A stretch of 63,013 nt of DNA from an uncultured Acetatifactor sp. (lineage in GTDB: Bacteria > Bacillota > Clostridia > Lachnospirales > Lachnospiraceae): assembly GCA_947629645.1 (NCBI GenBank), contig CANREV010000018.1:1-63013 (forward strand), given 5' to 3'. The stretch's first letter is position 1; each line of letters opens with the position of its first letter. The position numbers and the translations under genes are program-made. Positions 52,983 to 62,162 of the stretch are shown here, one piece after another. A model generated the notes under the pieces. It was not told where the DNA came from. It ran no database searches and saw nothing but the letters and a program-made list of their open reading frames with translations.

Positions 52983-54222
52983 GCTCCTCATCCCCGTATA
53001 CCCGGGCGAGCCCGACCAGAAGCCTGGTCACCTTTTCCATGGATTGCACGCAGGCGTACTCGAAGCGGCTGTGGTAATTGGCGCCTCCCGTGCAGAGGTT
53101 GGGACAGGGAAGACCCATAAAAGAAAGTCTTGCGCCGTCCGTACCGCCCCTGACCGGGTTTACAACGGGCTCCACGCCCATCTTGCGCAGGATGGAGGCC
53201 GCGTTTTTCATAAGGTGTCCATGATCCTTCAGCGCCTCTTTCATATTGTAGTAGGAATCCTTTACCTCAGCCACCGCCGTCCCGCGGCCGTACTTTTCAT
53301 TCAAAAAAGCCGCGCACTCCTGAAATCTGTTTTTCTTTTGCTCAAACAGCCTCCTGTCATGATCCCTGATGATATATTCCGCGACCGTCTTTTCCACATT
53401 GCCCTCTATGTGGTCCAGATGGAAAAATCCCTCGTACTTTTCCGTATACATGGGATTTTCAAAGACCGGAAGGAGGTTCTGGAATTCCTGCGCCACCAGG
53501 ATGGAATTGAGCATCTTTCCCTTGGCGCTGCCCGGATGTACGCTGCGGCCGTAGATTGTCAGCCTTGCGGAGGCGGCGTTGAATGTTTCATCCTCCAGCT
53601 CTCCCAGTTCGCCGCCGTCCACTGTATAGGCGAAATCCGCTCCGAAAAGCCTGACGTCAAAGTGGTCCGCGCCTTCTCCGATCTCCTCATCCGGGGTAAA
53701 CGCTACCCGCAGTTTCCCGTGTCCGCACTCAGGATGCGTCAGAAGATATTCGCAGGCCGCCATGATCTCCGCGATGCCCGCCTTATCGTCCGCCCCTAAA
53801 AGCGTGGTGCCGTCCGTCACGATCAGATCGCTGCCTTTTAATTTTCTGATCTCCGGAAAATCCCGAGTGGAAAGCACGATATTTTTTTCTTCATTCAGCA
53901 GGATATCCTCTCCGTCATACTGCTCCACAATGCGGGGTTTCACCCCTGCGCCCGTCACCGCCGGAGAGGTGTCCATATGGGCGATAAACCCAAGCACCGG
54001 AGCCTGATCAAAGCCCGGAGAGGCGGGAACGGAGGCGTAGAGATAGCAATGCTCTTTATCATATACGATTTCCTCCGCGCCCATCTCTTTTAGCTGCCGC
54101 TCCAACAGCTCTGCCAGAGTATGCTGTTTCGCCGTGCTGGGCGTTTCCCCGGTGGTTTCATCCGACTGCGTGTCTATTGAAACGTACTGTAAAAAATATT
54201 CGATGGTTTTTGACTTGTTCAT
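52969..54222 (-). CDS. pepT: Peptidase T (tripeptide aminopeptidase)
   Basis: This 417-residue M20 metallopeptidase releases N-terminal residues from tripeptides. Zinc ligands are visible in FIAHMDTSP, GADDKAGIAEI, FTPDEEIGEGADHFD and YHSRFEYA. The ATG at 54222 has GAGGAAATTT; the longer frame to 54261 lacks a site. The last codons (EERWKG-stop) form the terminal unit of the tandem repeats that run into the miaB leader. Confidence 0.95.
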   Translation of the reverse strand: MNKSKTIEYFLQYVSIDTQSDETTGETPSTAKQHTLAELLERQLKEMGAEEIVYDKEHCYLYASVPASPGFDQAPVLGFIAHMDTSPAVTGAGVKPRIVEQYDGEDILLNEEKNIVLSTRDFPEIRKLKGSDLIVTDGTTLLGADDKAGIAEIMAACEYLLTHPECGHGKLRVAFTPDEEIGEGADHFDVRLFGADFAYTVDGGELGELEDETFNAASARLTIYGRSVHPGSAKGKMLNSILVAQEFQNLLPVFENPMYTEKYEGFFHLDHIEGNVEKTVAEYIIRDHDRRLFEQKKNRFQECAAFLNEKYGRGTAVAEVKDSYYNMKEALKDHGHLMKNAASILRKMGVEPVVNPVRGGTDGARLSFMGLPCPNLCTGGANYHSRFEYACVQSMEKVTRLLVGLARVYGDEERWKG

Positions 54223-54288
54223 AAATTTCCTCTTTTCCGCTGTAAACAGCCTATTTATCATACCACGTTTCGCCGGTTCCTACAATTA

Positions 54289-55695
54289 TTAATTTCCCCT
54301 ATCGTGCTCCCGTATCATCCTGCATGCTTTCCGGCTCAAGAATAATACGCAGATTAAATTAGGCACCGCCATCAGCGCGTTACAGATATCCGACAGATTC
54401 CACACCATTTCCAGGGAACAGATGCACCCCGCGAAAGCCATCAGCGCATAGACAAAACGATACCAGAGATTGCGGCCTGTTTTCCCTTTCATCAAAAACT
54501 CAAAAGCCCGTTCGCCCTGATAGGCCCAGCCTGCTATGGTAGCAAAGGCAAAAAGGGCGATACAGATACTGACGAATTTCTCCCCCCAGTCTCCCAGCGT
54601 AGTCTGAAAAGCGGCCAGCGTAAGCGCCGTCCCCGCAAGAGGCTGCCCCTTTTCATCCGTCATGCCCAGTGCGCCGGATGCCGCTAACGCAATACCGGTC
54701 AAAGAACACATGACGGCGGTGTCCAGAAACACGCCCGTCATACTGATATAGCCCTGTCTCACCGGGTCGTTTGTATCCGCTGCGGCGGCGGAAATCCCCG
54801 CGGCTCCCAGACCCGCCTCATTAGAAAAAATTCCACGGGAAACGCCCCAGCGCAGAGACTGTCCCGCGGTCACAAGGACTGTGCCGAACAATCCTCCTGA
54901 GACCGCTTTGGGGCAAAACGCCGCGGTCAGGATTCCTCCCAGCGCAAAGGGCAGATTCCTCCAATGGGTCATAATCACCGCCAAAGTCCCCAAAAGATAA
55001 AAAATACCCATAAATGGCACCATCAGGCGGGTCAATCTGGCGATATGGCCGATCCCGCCCAAAACGATCAGGATGGTTAAAAGTGTGACGGCCAAAGCCG
55101 TTGCCGCTTTGGGCACCTTAAAGGTGACATACAGCGCGTCCGCAATGGAATTGGACTGGGTCATATTCCCCATTCCGAAAGAGGCAAACACGGCAAAGAG
55201 CGCAAAGAAAAACCCCAGTATCTTCCCCGCCGGCAGCGCCGCCATGGTATACATGGGACCGCCTACCGTCTCTCCCATCTCATTTTTGCTTCTGTAAGCA
55301 ACGGACAGCGTGCTCTCCACCAATTTCGTAGCCATGCCGATGAGACTGGTAACCACCATCCAAAACAGCGCTCCCGGTCCGCCAAGCACCATGGCCGTGG
55401 CTACCCCCACAATATTTCCCGTTCCCATAGTCGCCGCCAGTTCCGTAGTCAGAGCGGAAAGAGCGGACACCTGACCGGAGGAGGATGTCGCGGCGCCGTT
55501 TTTCCCCCGCCCATCTCTTCCCAGGGCGCAGGCAAAAGCATATTTCAGATTTTTAAATGGCAAAAAGCGCAGACTGACCATCAGATAGATTCCCGTACCC
55601 AGCAGCAGCCACAACAGCCATGGCCCCCAGACCAGGTCGTCCAGTTTTCTGATCCATTCTCCGATTTTTGACACTTCTATATTCAAAACTTTCAT
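54289..55695 (-). CDS. Sodium:alanine symporter (AGCS family)
   Basis: This 468-residue transporter has about eleven spans and the family signatures ATMGTGNIVGVATAMVLGGPGALFWM and GVSRGIFSNEAGLGAAGISAAA. AGCS proteins import alanine or glycine with Na+. It begins just downstream of a terminator and ends in front of pepT, so it is probably monocistronic. Fits peptide/amino-acid uptake together with pepT, but no link is shown. Confidence 0.93.
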   Translation of the reverse strand: MKVLNIEVSKIGEWIRKLDDLVWGPWLLWLLLGTGIYLMVSLRFLPFKNLKYAFACALGRDGRGKNGAATSSSGQVSALSALTTELAATMGTGNIVGVATAMVLGGPGALFWMVVTSLIGMATKLVESTLSVAYRSKNEMGETVGGPMYTMAALPAGKILGFFFALFAVFASFGMGNMTQSNSIADALYVTFKVPKAATALAVTLLTILIVLGGIGHIARLTRLMVPFMGIFYLLGTLAVIMTHWRNLPFALGGILTAAFCPKAVSGGLFGTVLVTAGQSLRWGVSRGIFSNEAGLGAAGISAAAADTNDPVRQGYISMTGVFLDTAVMCSLTGIALAASGALGMTDEKGQPLAGTALTLAAFQTTLGDWGEKFVSICIALFAFATIAGWAYQGERAFEFLMKGKTGRNLWYRFVYALMAFAGCICSLEMVWNLSDICNALMAVPNLICVLFLSRKACRMIREHDRGN

Positions 55696-55702
55696 CTACA
55701 AT

Positions 55703-55746
55703 ACAAAAACCTCTGTACCGTTTGTAAAATATATCGGTACAAAGGT
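55703..55746 (-). terminator. Terminator of the two-component operon
   Basis: A 12-bp imperfect stem, CCTTTGTACCG against CGGTACAGAGG, followed on the minus strand by TTTTTGTATT. It ends the RR-kinase-accessory transcript just before the symporter gene. Confidence 0.85.
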
Positions 55747-55759
55747 TTTGTTATGCCTT

Positions 55760-56923
55760 TTATTCCTGAAATTCGGGGATCAGGGAATAGATTTCGTCAA
55801 ATCCTATGGTGATATCATGAGAAAACCACGGATACCGCAGCACATCGCTAAGCTGAATGGAAAAGCACAGCGAACTGTTCCCATAGGGGAAGACGCATTC
55901 CAGCCGGTTCCAGCTTTCCGGCATTGCCACCGGCGGACAGCGTTCCAGCACTTCCCATCCGCTGTCTTCTTCATTTTCACCGTCCAGGCCTGCCCACGCG
56001 TCCGCGGCGGCATTCTCCCCGTTTTCGTCAGCCACATTCACCCATAACCTGTTTAAGACGGCCTGATGCACCATAAGCAGCGTCTCCCGCAGCTGCGCCA
56101 GAGCAGCCTCATCCCCGTACGAGGGAACGGCAGCCTCGACCAATTGATGACTATCCGTCCAGCTCCAGATCTCTTCCAGATAGACATCATAGTACGCCAT
56201 CTTATTATCGAACCCGTTTTCTCTCAAGCCGCCGAAATAGTAAAACAAACCGCTCCACACCGAGAAATAACTCCGATATCGATCCAGACCCAAAAAGGTA
56301 TTTAACGAAATCGTTGTATCATCGGACAGCGCTTTTCCGGCGGCGATTGCCTGCGATGCTCCCGTCCACTGGGTGCCCCTCGCGCTCCAGAGCGCGTACA
56401 GTTCTCCGGAATCCGCTTCCATCAATAATTTATATGCCGTTTCCCCGCTGTCAGCATTCTGCAGCTCAACATACCAGAGTATAAAATAAACGCCCTTCGT
56501 ATAGTCATCGCTGTATATGATATACTGTTTCCAACAGCCGATATCATAGGAAAAACCTTCATCGCGGATCAGCATCAGATCACTGAGCGGATCGTAATAA
56601 TCATCCATTAATTCGTTGGAATCCAGAAACTGCCGCAGCGTATCGTAATCGTACAGTTCCTGCGAGGCGACAAAAAAATTAGTCTGAGCTGTGAGATCCT
56701 GGGCGAAATTGATCATCCTTCTGTTGAAAGAGGTTTCATAATTCGTGCTTAAGGCTGCCGCGTCCACCTTCTCTCTTTCAGACAGGACAAAATCGCTGCA
56801 CTGTTTCCTGTCCTGCAGAAAAAAGAGCCACCTCGGGCTGAAAAAAGCCAGAGCGACCAGCAGCGCGAGAGCCAGGACAGGCAGCATTTTTTTAATTTTC
56901 CTTCCCTGATCTGTATGCTTCAT
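55760..56923 (-). CDS. Membrane-anchored accessory protein of the two-component operon
   Basis: This 387-residue protein has a basic N-terminus and one span (MLPVLALALLVALAFFSPRW). A large extracytoplasmic domain of unknown family follows (about residues 35-387), rich in Tyr, Trp, Asp and Glu. It contains paired blocks YDYDTLRQFLDSNEL and YIIYSDDYTKGVYFILWYVE. It overlaps the kinase gene by 32 bp and ends at a terminator, so it is the third gene of the regulator-kinase operon. A sensory or response partner is a reasonable guess; I do not recognise the fold. Confidence 0.6.
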   Translation of the reverse strand: MKHTDQGRKIKKMLPVLALALLVALAFFSPRWLFFLQDRKQCSDFVLSEREKVDAAALSTNYETSFNRRMINFAQDLTAQTNFFVASQELYDYDTLRQFLDSNELMDDYYDPLSDLMLIRDEGFSYDIGCWKQYIIYSDDYTKGVYFILWYVELQNADSGETAYKLLMEADSGELYALWSARGTQWTGASQAIAAGKALSDDTTISLNTFLGLDRYRSYFSVWSGLFYYFGGLRENGFDNKMAYYDVYLEEIWSWTDSHQLVEAAVPSYGDEAALAQLRETLLMVHQAVLNRLWVNVADENGENAAADAWAGLDGENEEDSGWEVLERCPPVAMPESWNRLECVFPYGNSSLCFSIQLSDVLRYPWFSHDITIGFDEIYSLIPEFQE

Positions 56924-58373
56924 TCTCTTTTTCTCCCTCGGGAGACGGCGCGGGAAATATCACTCTGATAACCGTCCCCTCACCCAGTTTACTGTCAATC
57001 TGCAGGGAACCTCCATGGAGCCGGATGATCTTATGGCACAGAGCCATTCCGATACCCGCGCCGCCCTCCTTGCGGGAGCGGGACTTATCCACCATATAAA
57101 AAGCTTCCGTGATCCGGCTGATCTCCCCATCGGGGATCCCTCGTCCATTGTCCACCACTTTGACTTCATATCCGCCCGCCTGCAGATTTGTCCCCCGAAG
57201 AAGGATAAAGCCCTGTTCCGACTTATCCATGGCCTTGGCCGCGTTATCCAGCAGATTGTAGAACAGAGAGAGAAGCAGATCCATATCCCCGTAGATCACC
57301 CCCCTGTCCATGTTTACCTTCCCGCGGATCCCTTTCCCGGCCCAGACAGGCCGCACAGCGGTCCTGATATTTTCCTCGATCAGCTTTGTCTGCAAAGGCC
57401 GCCGTTCCAGAGGTGCTTTGTCCATACTCACCAGTTCCAGCAGCTTGTGGGAAAGACTTTCCAGACGCTTCCCCTGACCGTAAATATAATAGGTTGCCTC
57501 CACCCGTTCCTCCTCCGAGATCTTCATGGAATTCATCATATCGGCGTAACCGATGATGGAGGTGAGCGGCGTTTTCAGTTCATGGGCGAAAGCCGCCGTA
57601 AAGTCTTCCTGCCGCCTGGCTTCCAGTTCTTTTGCCTTTGCCTGCTCCACCAGCCTGTCGGCCATCCGGTTAAAAGTCCTCGCCAGTTCGCCGATCTCAT
57701 CCGGGCTTTTATTGGCGGAACGCAGATCCATATTTCCGTTGGAGATCTGCCTTGCCACGCGGTCCAGAGCCCGGATCGGCCTGGTGATATAGCGAGACAG
57801 GCTGTAGATGCCGAGACCGCCCACGATCAAAAGACACGAGAGCGCAATCCAATACTGTCTCAGAAGCTCCTGTCTGTTTTCATAGATCGGCGTCAGTTCC
57901 CTGCACAGACCCAGATACAGCCTTTCCGCGGCCGCTTCGGTGACAGTGACCATAATCATATAATAAGCGTCCCCAAACCGGCGGATGCAGTAACCGTAGT
58001 TTTTTCCGCCGCTCTCAAGGGAGACGGTCAGTCTGCTGATCTCCTCCTCAAAACCCCCCCCAACCACAAAATTTTCCCCAGCGTAATAAGAGCCGTCCCC
58101 CGTCAGCACAAAAAGGCGGCTTCCATCGCGTTCTACACTGTTTGTGATACTGTCCAGCGTCCTGCCAACCGCGTAATCCTCACCGTACTCCTGCGTGGAA
58201 CGGTATCCCATCTCGAACAGGAAAGAAAACATCCTGCTCTCGCTGTTGCCTCTCTCGATCTCCTTATCCAGGAGACGGGAAAAATTAGACGAGAGTATCC
58301 AGACGCCGAATATCATGAAGATTGCCGTAAGCAGCGCGGTTGTGGCAAGAAACAGCTTGTCCGAAAATTTCAT
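56892..58373 (-). CDS. HAMP-domain sensor histidine kinase
   Basis: This 493-residue kinase has an N-terminal span (LFLATTALLTAIFMIFGVWI), an extracytoplasmic loop (about 30-160) and a second span near 165-185. A HAMP domain follows (YITRPIRALDRVARQISNG), then the HisKA H-box FAHELKTPLTSIIGYADMM and the HATPase (LFYNLLDNAAKAMD; DNGRGIP; GGAGIGMALC). It should phosphorylate the OmpR-type regulator encoded upstream, whose stop overlaps its start by 4 bp. Signal unknown. Confidence 0.93.
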   Translation of the reverse strand: MKFSDKLFLATTALLTAIFMIFGVWILSSNFSRLLDKEIERGNSESRMFSFLFEMGYRSTQEYGEDYAVGRTLDSITNSVERDGSRLFVLTGDGSYYAGENFVVGGGFEEEISRLTVSLESGGKNYGYCIRRFGDAYYMIMVTVTEAAAERLYLGLCRELTPIYENRQELLRQYWIALSCLLIVGGLGIYSLSRYITRPIRALDRVARQISNGNMDLRSANKSPDEIGELARTFNRMADRLVEQAKAKELEARRQEDFTAAFAHELKTPLTSIIGYADMMNSMKISEEERVEATYYIYGQGKRLESLSHKLLELVSMDKAPLERRPLQTKLIEENIRTAVRPVWAGKGIRGKVNMDRGVIYGDMDLLLSLFYNLLDNAAKAMDKSEQGFILLRGTNLQAGGYEVKVVDNGRGIPDGEISRITEAFYMVDKSRSRKEGGAGIGMALCHKIIRLHGGSLQIDSKLGEGTVIRVIFPAPSPEGEKENEAYRSGKEN

Positions 58374-59026
58374 TCTGCCTCCAGTCGGTATCCGACTTTA
58401 TACACCGCGGAAATCTCATTATCCCAGTTCAATTTCTTTTTCAGCCGTTGGATATGCAGATCCACCGTCCTGCTCTGACCGATATATTCCCCTCCCCAGA
58501 CCGTTTCGTAGATCGTTTCCCGGTACAGGGCGATATTCCGGTTTCTCACCAGTAAAAGCAGCAGATCAAATTCTTTCATAGTGAGGGCGATCTGTTCCCC
58601 GTTTCTGGTGACCGCCCTGGAAGCCGTGTCGATCACAATATCAAAAACTCTCAGCACGCTTTCCGTCTTATGGTACCTGCGCAGGACAGCCTCCACCCTG
58701 GCTAAAAGCTCCACGATCTCAAAGGGCTTTGTCAGATAGTCGTCCGCCCCCATTTTCAGTCCCTTCACCTTGTTTTCCGTGCTTCCTAACGCCGTCAGGA
58801 AGATCACGGGAAGCCCCAGCAGACGGGCGTATTCCATCAGTTCATAACCGTTGATCCCCGGCAGCATCACATCCAGCAGTACCAGATCCGGCTTCTCGGA
58901 TTCCATATAATCCGCCGCTTTTTCGCCGTCCGCCGCCCAGATACAGTAATAGCCGGCCTTCTTCAGATTTATTTTGATCAGATTCGCAATGGGCTCCTCA
59001 TCTTCGGCGATCAGAATCTTCAGCAT
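58370..59026 (-). CDS. OmpR-family response regulator
   Basis: This 218-residue regulator has a receiver domain with D9/E8 pocket, phosphoacceptor D52 in LVLLDVMLPG and Lys in YLTKPFE. A C-terminal winged-helix (VWGGEYIGQSRTVDLHIQRLKKKL) follows. It heads the RR-kinase-accessory operon and is translationally coupled to the kinase. The targets are unknown. Confidence 0.93.
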   Translation of the reverse strand: MLKILIAEDEEPIANLIKINLKKAGYYCIWAADGEKAADYMESEKPDLVLLDVMLPGINGYELMEYARLLGLPVIFLTALGSTENKVKGLKMGADDYLTKPFEIVELLARVEAVLRRYHKTESVLRVFDIVIDTASRAVTRNGEQIALTMKEFDLLLLLVRNRNIALYRETIYETVWGGEYIGQSRTVDLHIQRLKKKLNWDNEISAVYKVGYRLEAE

Positions 59027-59106
59027 CTCATTCCCTCGTTTCTTCCGTACCCTTCAGGCACGATGCGTATACAGCTATTTTGTACCGAAGATGTATCCAT
59101 CTTGTA

Positions 59107-60684
59107 TCACATAGGGCCTTTTTCTTTTAAAAATGTGTGCCACAGTTTCTTCCTGCATTCCTTCGGATAAGCGTACCCTTCCGAGGTGCCATCGAATTTC
59201 CGAAACCCTTTCTGCTTTTTTGTCACAGGCTCCCACAAAGGCAATCTCTCCCCTTTGCTTCCCGCGCCGTTGGGGTCTCCGGTCTTCACAAAATTCGCCA
59301 CATAATCCGCCATCTGCGCGCTCAGCTCATAATCCGTCTTTTCAAAAGGACGCCAGCATTTCTCCATATTTCCAAAAAAATACCAAAGGTCGGAAGCGTG
59401 ATAGGCTTTGAATTTATTCCCCGGAAGAGTCCTGTCAAAGAAAAATCCATACACAGGCTTTCTGCCTGCCCTGGCGTTTCTTCTGGCGTACTCATAAGCC
59501 ATCTCGTAAATAATGTAAGGCATAAAATCCTGAGACGTTACGCCCACGATCAAAGGCACGTCCAGATCTGTGCCCGCCCTGCGGATATTCTGCGGCAGAT
59601 CCGGTATGATATCTCCATCGATGCCTGGCTGTAAATAATGAAAATCATTTTTTTCTCTGGACAAGGTATACCAGGCTTCCCACACATCCCTTGCAGGCAG
59701 CTTTTTAAACTCCTCCTCAGAAGCCGCCCCCGCCCGCTTTCTCACCTCATCCCAGAAGCCATCCGCCTCCGCCTCGGTATAGGGTCTGGTGATCTTAGGC
59801 ACTTTTCCGGCGCCGGAGAGCATCACCGCTCCCTGTATGATTCCCTTTAATTTCTGCGTATATAAAAGATCCGTAACGCTCATGGCTCCGGCGGACTGTC
59901 CCATGATCGTGATCCGGTCAGGGTCTCCCCCGAAGGAAGCGATATTGTCCCTGACCCACTGTATGGCGGCAAGCTGGTCGTATAAGCCGTAATTTTTTGA
60001 GCGGTAAAGTGAAAATACATTCAGACGATACCCGATAGATACAAAAACGATCCCTCTCTTTGCGTATTCTTCAGTATCGCCATAGGGAGCCTCACCGATG
60101 GTGCCGTTCTCATGTCCGCCGCCGTGTATGAACAACAGCACAGGAAGCGATTCGCCTTCCAGAGGTTTTACGATATTTAACGTCAATGCGTTCTCCTCGT
60201 AAAGAAAAGTCTGACCCTTGCGAAATTCCTCATAGTAAAAATTATCCTGATCTTTCGACTCATCCCGAAAGGTATCATACTGCACGCAGTTGACCTCCTG
60301 CATGGTGGCGTCAAACGAGCCTCCCTCCCACCGAGTGATCTGCTTCGGATATTCAAACCGCTTTGCTGTGGCATAGGGGATCCCCCTGAACAAAACGCTG
60401 TCCTTCCGCAGGATACCCCTGATCCCGCCGCAGCCGGTCTGTAAGGTGAGCTGTTCTGTTTGTTCTGTATGTTTTGTTTGTTCTGTTTGTTTTGTATGTC
60501 TTGTCTGTTCTGTCTGTCTTGTCTGTTCTGTTTGTCCTGTTTGTTTTGTTTGTCTTGTCTGTTCTGTCTGTCCTGTTTGTCTTGTCTGTCCTGTCTGTCT
60601 TGTCTGTTCTGTCTGCCCTGTCTGTCTTGTCTGTTCTGTTTGTCCTGTCTGTCTTGTTTGTTCTGTCTGCCCTGTCTGTTCCAT
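59107..60684 (-). CDS. Carboxylesterase with an N-terminal QT-repeat region
   Basis: This 525-residue alpha/beta hydrolase of the carboxylesterase B/para-nitrobenzyl esterase type has oxyanion FIHGGGHENG, nucleophile IMGQSAGAMS near residue 265 and the late Asp/His region (HASDLWYFFG). Residues 2-76 are 25 copies of a three-residue unit x-Q-T (x mostly E, G, R or K), encoded by a 9-bp minisatellite. ATG 60684 has a good GAGGAG at six bases, so the repeat is translated. There is no signal peptide. The repeat region is not part of the family and is presumably dispensable for catalysis. Substrate unknown. Confidence 0.9.
   Translation of the reverse strand: MEQTGQTEQTRQTGQTEQTRQTGQTEQTRQTGQTRQTGQTEQTRQTKQTGQTEQTRQTEQTRHTKQTEQTKHTEQTEQLTLQTGCGGIRGILRKDSVLFRGIPYATAKRFEYPKQITRWEGGSFDATMQEVNCVQYDTFRDESKDQDNFYYEEFRKGQTFLYEENALTLNIVKPLEGESLPVLLFIHGGGHENGTIGEAPYGDTEEYAKRGIVFVSIGYRLNVFSLYRSKNYGLYDQLAAIQWVRDNIASFGGDPDRITIMGQSAGAMSVTDLLYTQKLKGIIQGAVMLSGAGKVPKITRPYTEAEADGFWDEVRKRAGAASEEEFKKLPARDVWEAWYTLSREKNDFHYLQPGIDGDIIPDLPQNIRRAGTDLDVPLIVGVTSQDFMPYIIYEMAYEYARRNARAGRKPVYGFFFDRTLPGNKFKAYHASDLWYFFGNMEKCWRPFEKTDYELSAQMADYVANFVKTGDPNGAGSKGERLPLWEPVTKKQKGFRKFDGTSEGYAYPKECRKKLWHTFLKEKGPM
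60457..60681 (-). repeat. 9-bp minisatellite inside the esterase gene
   Basis: Twenty-five tandem 9-bp units (minus-strand consensus close to CAGACAGGA/CAGACAGAA type) code for repeated x-Gln-Thr triplets, with a higher-order Gly-Glu-Arg order recurring every 27 bp. Because the unit is a multiple of three, copy changes keep the reading frame. Confidence 0.9.
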
Positions 60685-60842
60685 GGCTTCTCCTCTTTGT
60701 GGCGTTTTCTCATATCCGGATGCAGAATCTTAAACGAAGTCAGCCGGTTTGCCCGGAATAAGAACCGGCATGAATATATTATCATACCTTCCGCCAAAAG
60801 TACATTCTCTTTTCCGCAGGGCTTGCGGCAAAATCAGGAAAG

Positions 60843-60870
60843 GCCGCGGCTCTGTATACCAGACCGCGGC
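60843..60870. repeat. GCCGCGG/CCGCGGC inverted repeat
   Basis: Perfect 7-bp arms (60843-60849 and 60864-60870) with an inner TCTG/CAGA pairing, in the 269-bp gap between the anti-sigma-like gene and the esterase. On the minus strand it is followed by CTTTCC, so it could be a weak terminator for the sigma/anti-sigma transcript. The rest of the gap shows no gene. Confidence 0.5.
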
Positions 60871-60953
60871 TCATCCCTTATCCGCCTGTTGCTTGGACAG
60901 GTTCCACACAATGACGCTACTGTGTAGTCTTCTGTCGGTTATTCCGATGCGGA

Positions 60954-62162
60954 TCACTCCAGATATATGCTGATATCCCTAGGCACCCATGCGGCAAACG
61001 TCACAGTGCCGTCTCCGTTCAGGGTCATCGTGGTGATCACCAGGTCCTCCATGCCATCAGAGCAGTTATACCCTGTAATCACCGTCCTTGGAGACAGATC
61101 ATCGCCAAAAATGAATGATAGCATTTGGTCTCCCCCTCCGCCCCCGCGAGTGTCGGACACCGCTTCGTTTACCAGCCAGGGCTGCGGATGCACAAATCCC
61201 TCTTCATCTATTTTAAGGTTCTGTACCGTATTTTCTCTCCTGACACAATACTGCCCGAGAGTATCCGGTGTAAGCTGTTCTGCCCAGTCAAGGGCATCCT
61301 GCGACTCTTTCGGAAGTTCCAGTTCCCCGCCTTCCCCTTCCGAACCACGATCGGCTTCATCGATCAGCGCCTGCGCCTTTTCAGGATCCGCCAGCGAAGC
61401 GTCCAGTTCAAGCTCAAAGAGTGCGTTCAGTCCCTGATACTCCGTATTTCTGCTAATGCTGCCGGTTTCCTCATCATAATGATAAAGGCGGTTGTCAAAA
61501 AAAGCGGTGTCACTGACGCAGAGATATAATTCATGATCTGCAAAATACGTAATATTATCGCAGTCCAGAAGCCGGTAAAGAACGCCATCCTCCACAAATT
61601 CCCCGTAACTGCCTTTGAAAGTTGCCGCGTTGTAGAAACTGGGATTGAGTCCGCCGATTAAAGGGGAAACGAAGAAATCATCCTGCTGCGGCTGCATGGC
61701 TGCGCCATCCTCCCTTTCAATGGCTACCGCGCAATAGGTTCTGTCGCTGTGCAGCTCCCCGTTTGACCACCGGTACATATCTGTCAGTTCCTGCCCCGAC
61801 ATAAATCCCAGCACCGTAACCTTATACCCGCCGAAGCTCTGGCTTTCTCCCACAACGCCTGCGCTATCGTCCTGTTTTTCCTGTGCAAGGAACTGCTCCC
61901 TAAAACTTTGCTCCAGTTTCTCATCTCCCATACTTCCCGCCACATCTCCCGCGCTTTTGTACTGCCACGCCGCCACCGCAGTGGCGGAAAGCATGGCTGT
62001 AAGGGCTGCCGCAAGCACTGCGGCGGAAGCTTTCTTATATTTTTTCTGTCTCATCTTCTCCGACTCCTTTACCTGAATTAAGATTTTCCGGTTTAAAAAT
62101 TCACCGGCTTCCTCCCTTGGAGTAAGGACACGTTTTAAAAGTTCATCCAAGTTATTCTTCAT
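60954..62162 (-). CDS. Anti-sigma-factor-like membrane protein
   Basis: This 402-residue protein has a short cytoplasmic N-terminus (residues 1-47, LDELLKRVLTPREEAGEFLN). One span follows (AAVLAAALTAMLSATAVAAW), then a large extracytoplasmic domain of DUF4179-like character. Its start overlaps the sigma-factor gene by 11 bp, the usual arrangement for a cognate anti-sigma factor that holds its sigma factor until a signal arrives. No zinc-finger HxxxCxxC is present in the N-terminus. Role inferred from context. Confidence 0.7.
   Translation of the reverse strand: MKNNLDELLKRVLTPREEAGEFLNRKILIQVKESEKMRQKKYKKASAAVLAAALTAMLSATAVAAWQYKSAGDVAGSMGDEKLEQSFREQFLAQEKQDDSAGVVGESQSFGGYKVTVLGFMSGQELTDMYRWSNGELHSDRTYCAVAIEREDGAAMQPQQDDFFVSPLIGGLNPSFYNAATFKGSYGEFVEDGVLYRLLDCDNITYFADHELYLCVSDTAFFDNRLYHYDEETGSISRNTEYQGLNALFELELDASLADPEKAQALIDEADRGSEGEGGELELPKESQDALDWAEQLTPDTLGQYCVRRENTVQNLKIDEEGFVHPQPWLVNEAVSDTRGGGGGDQMLSFIFGDDLSPRTVITGYNCSDGMEDLVITTMTLNGDGTVTFAAWVPRDISIYLE

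Noticed and set aside
57015..58478. Plus-strand 487-codon frame opposite the histidine kinase
   Set aside because: It is antisense to a kinase with all its motifs; composition is His/Pro/Arg-rich and there is no family match or ribosome binding site.
60446..60927. Long Cys/Leu/Val-rich open frames on the plus strand opposite the esterase gene
   Set aside because: They are the antisense reading of the 9-bp minisatellite; such repeats keep all frames open. They lack ribosome binding sites.
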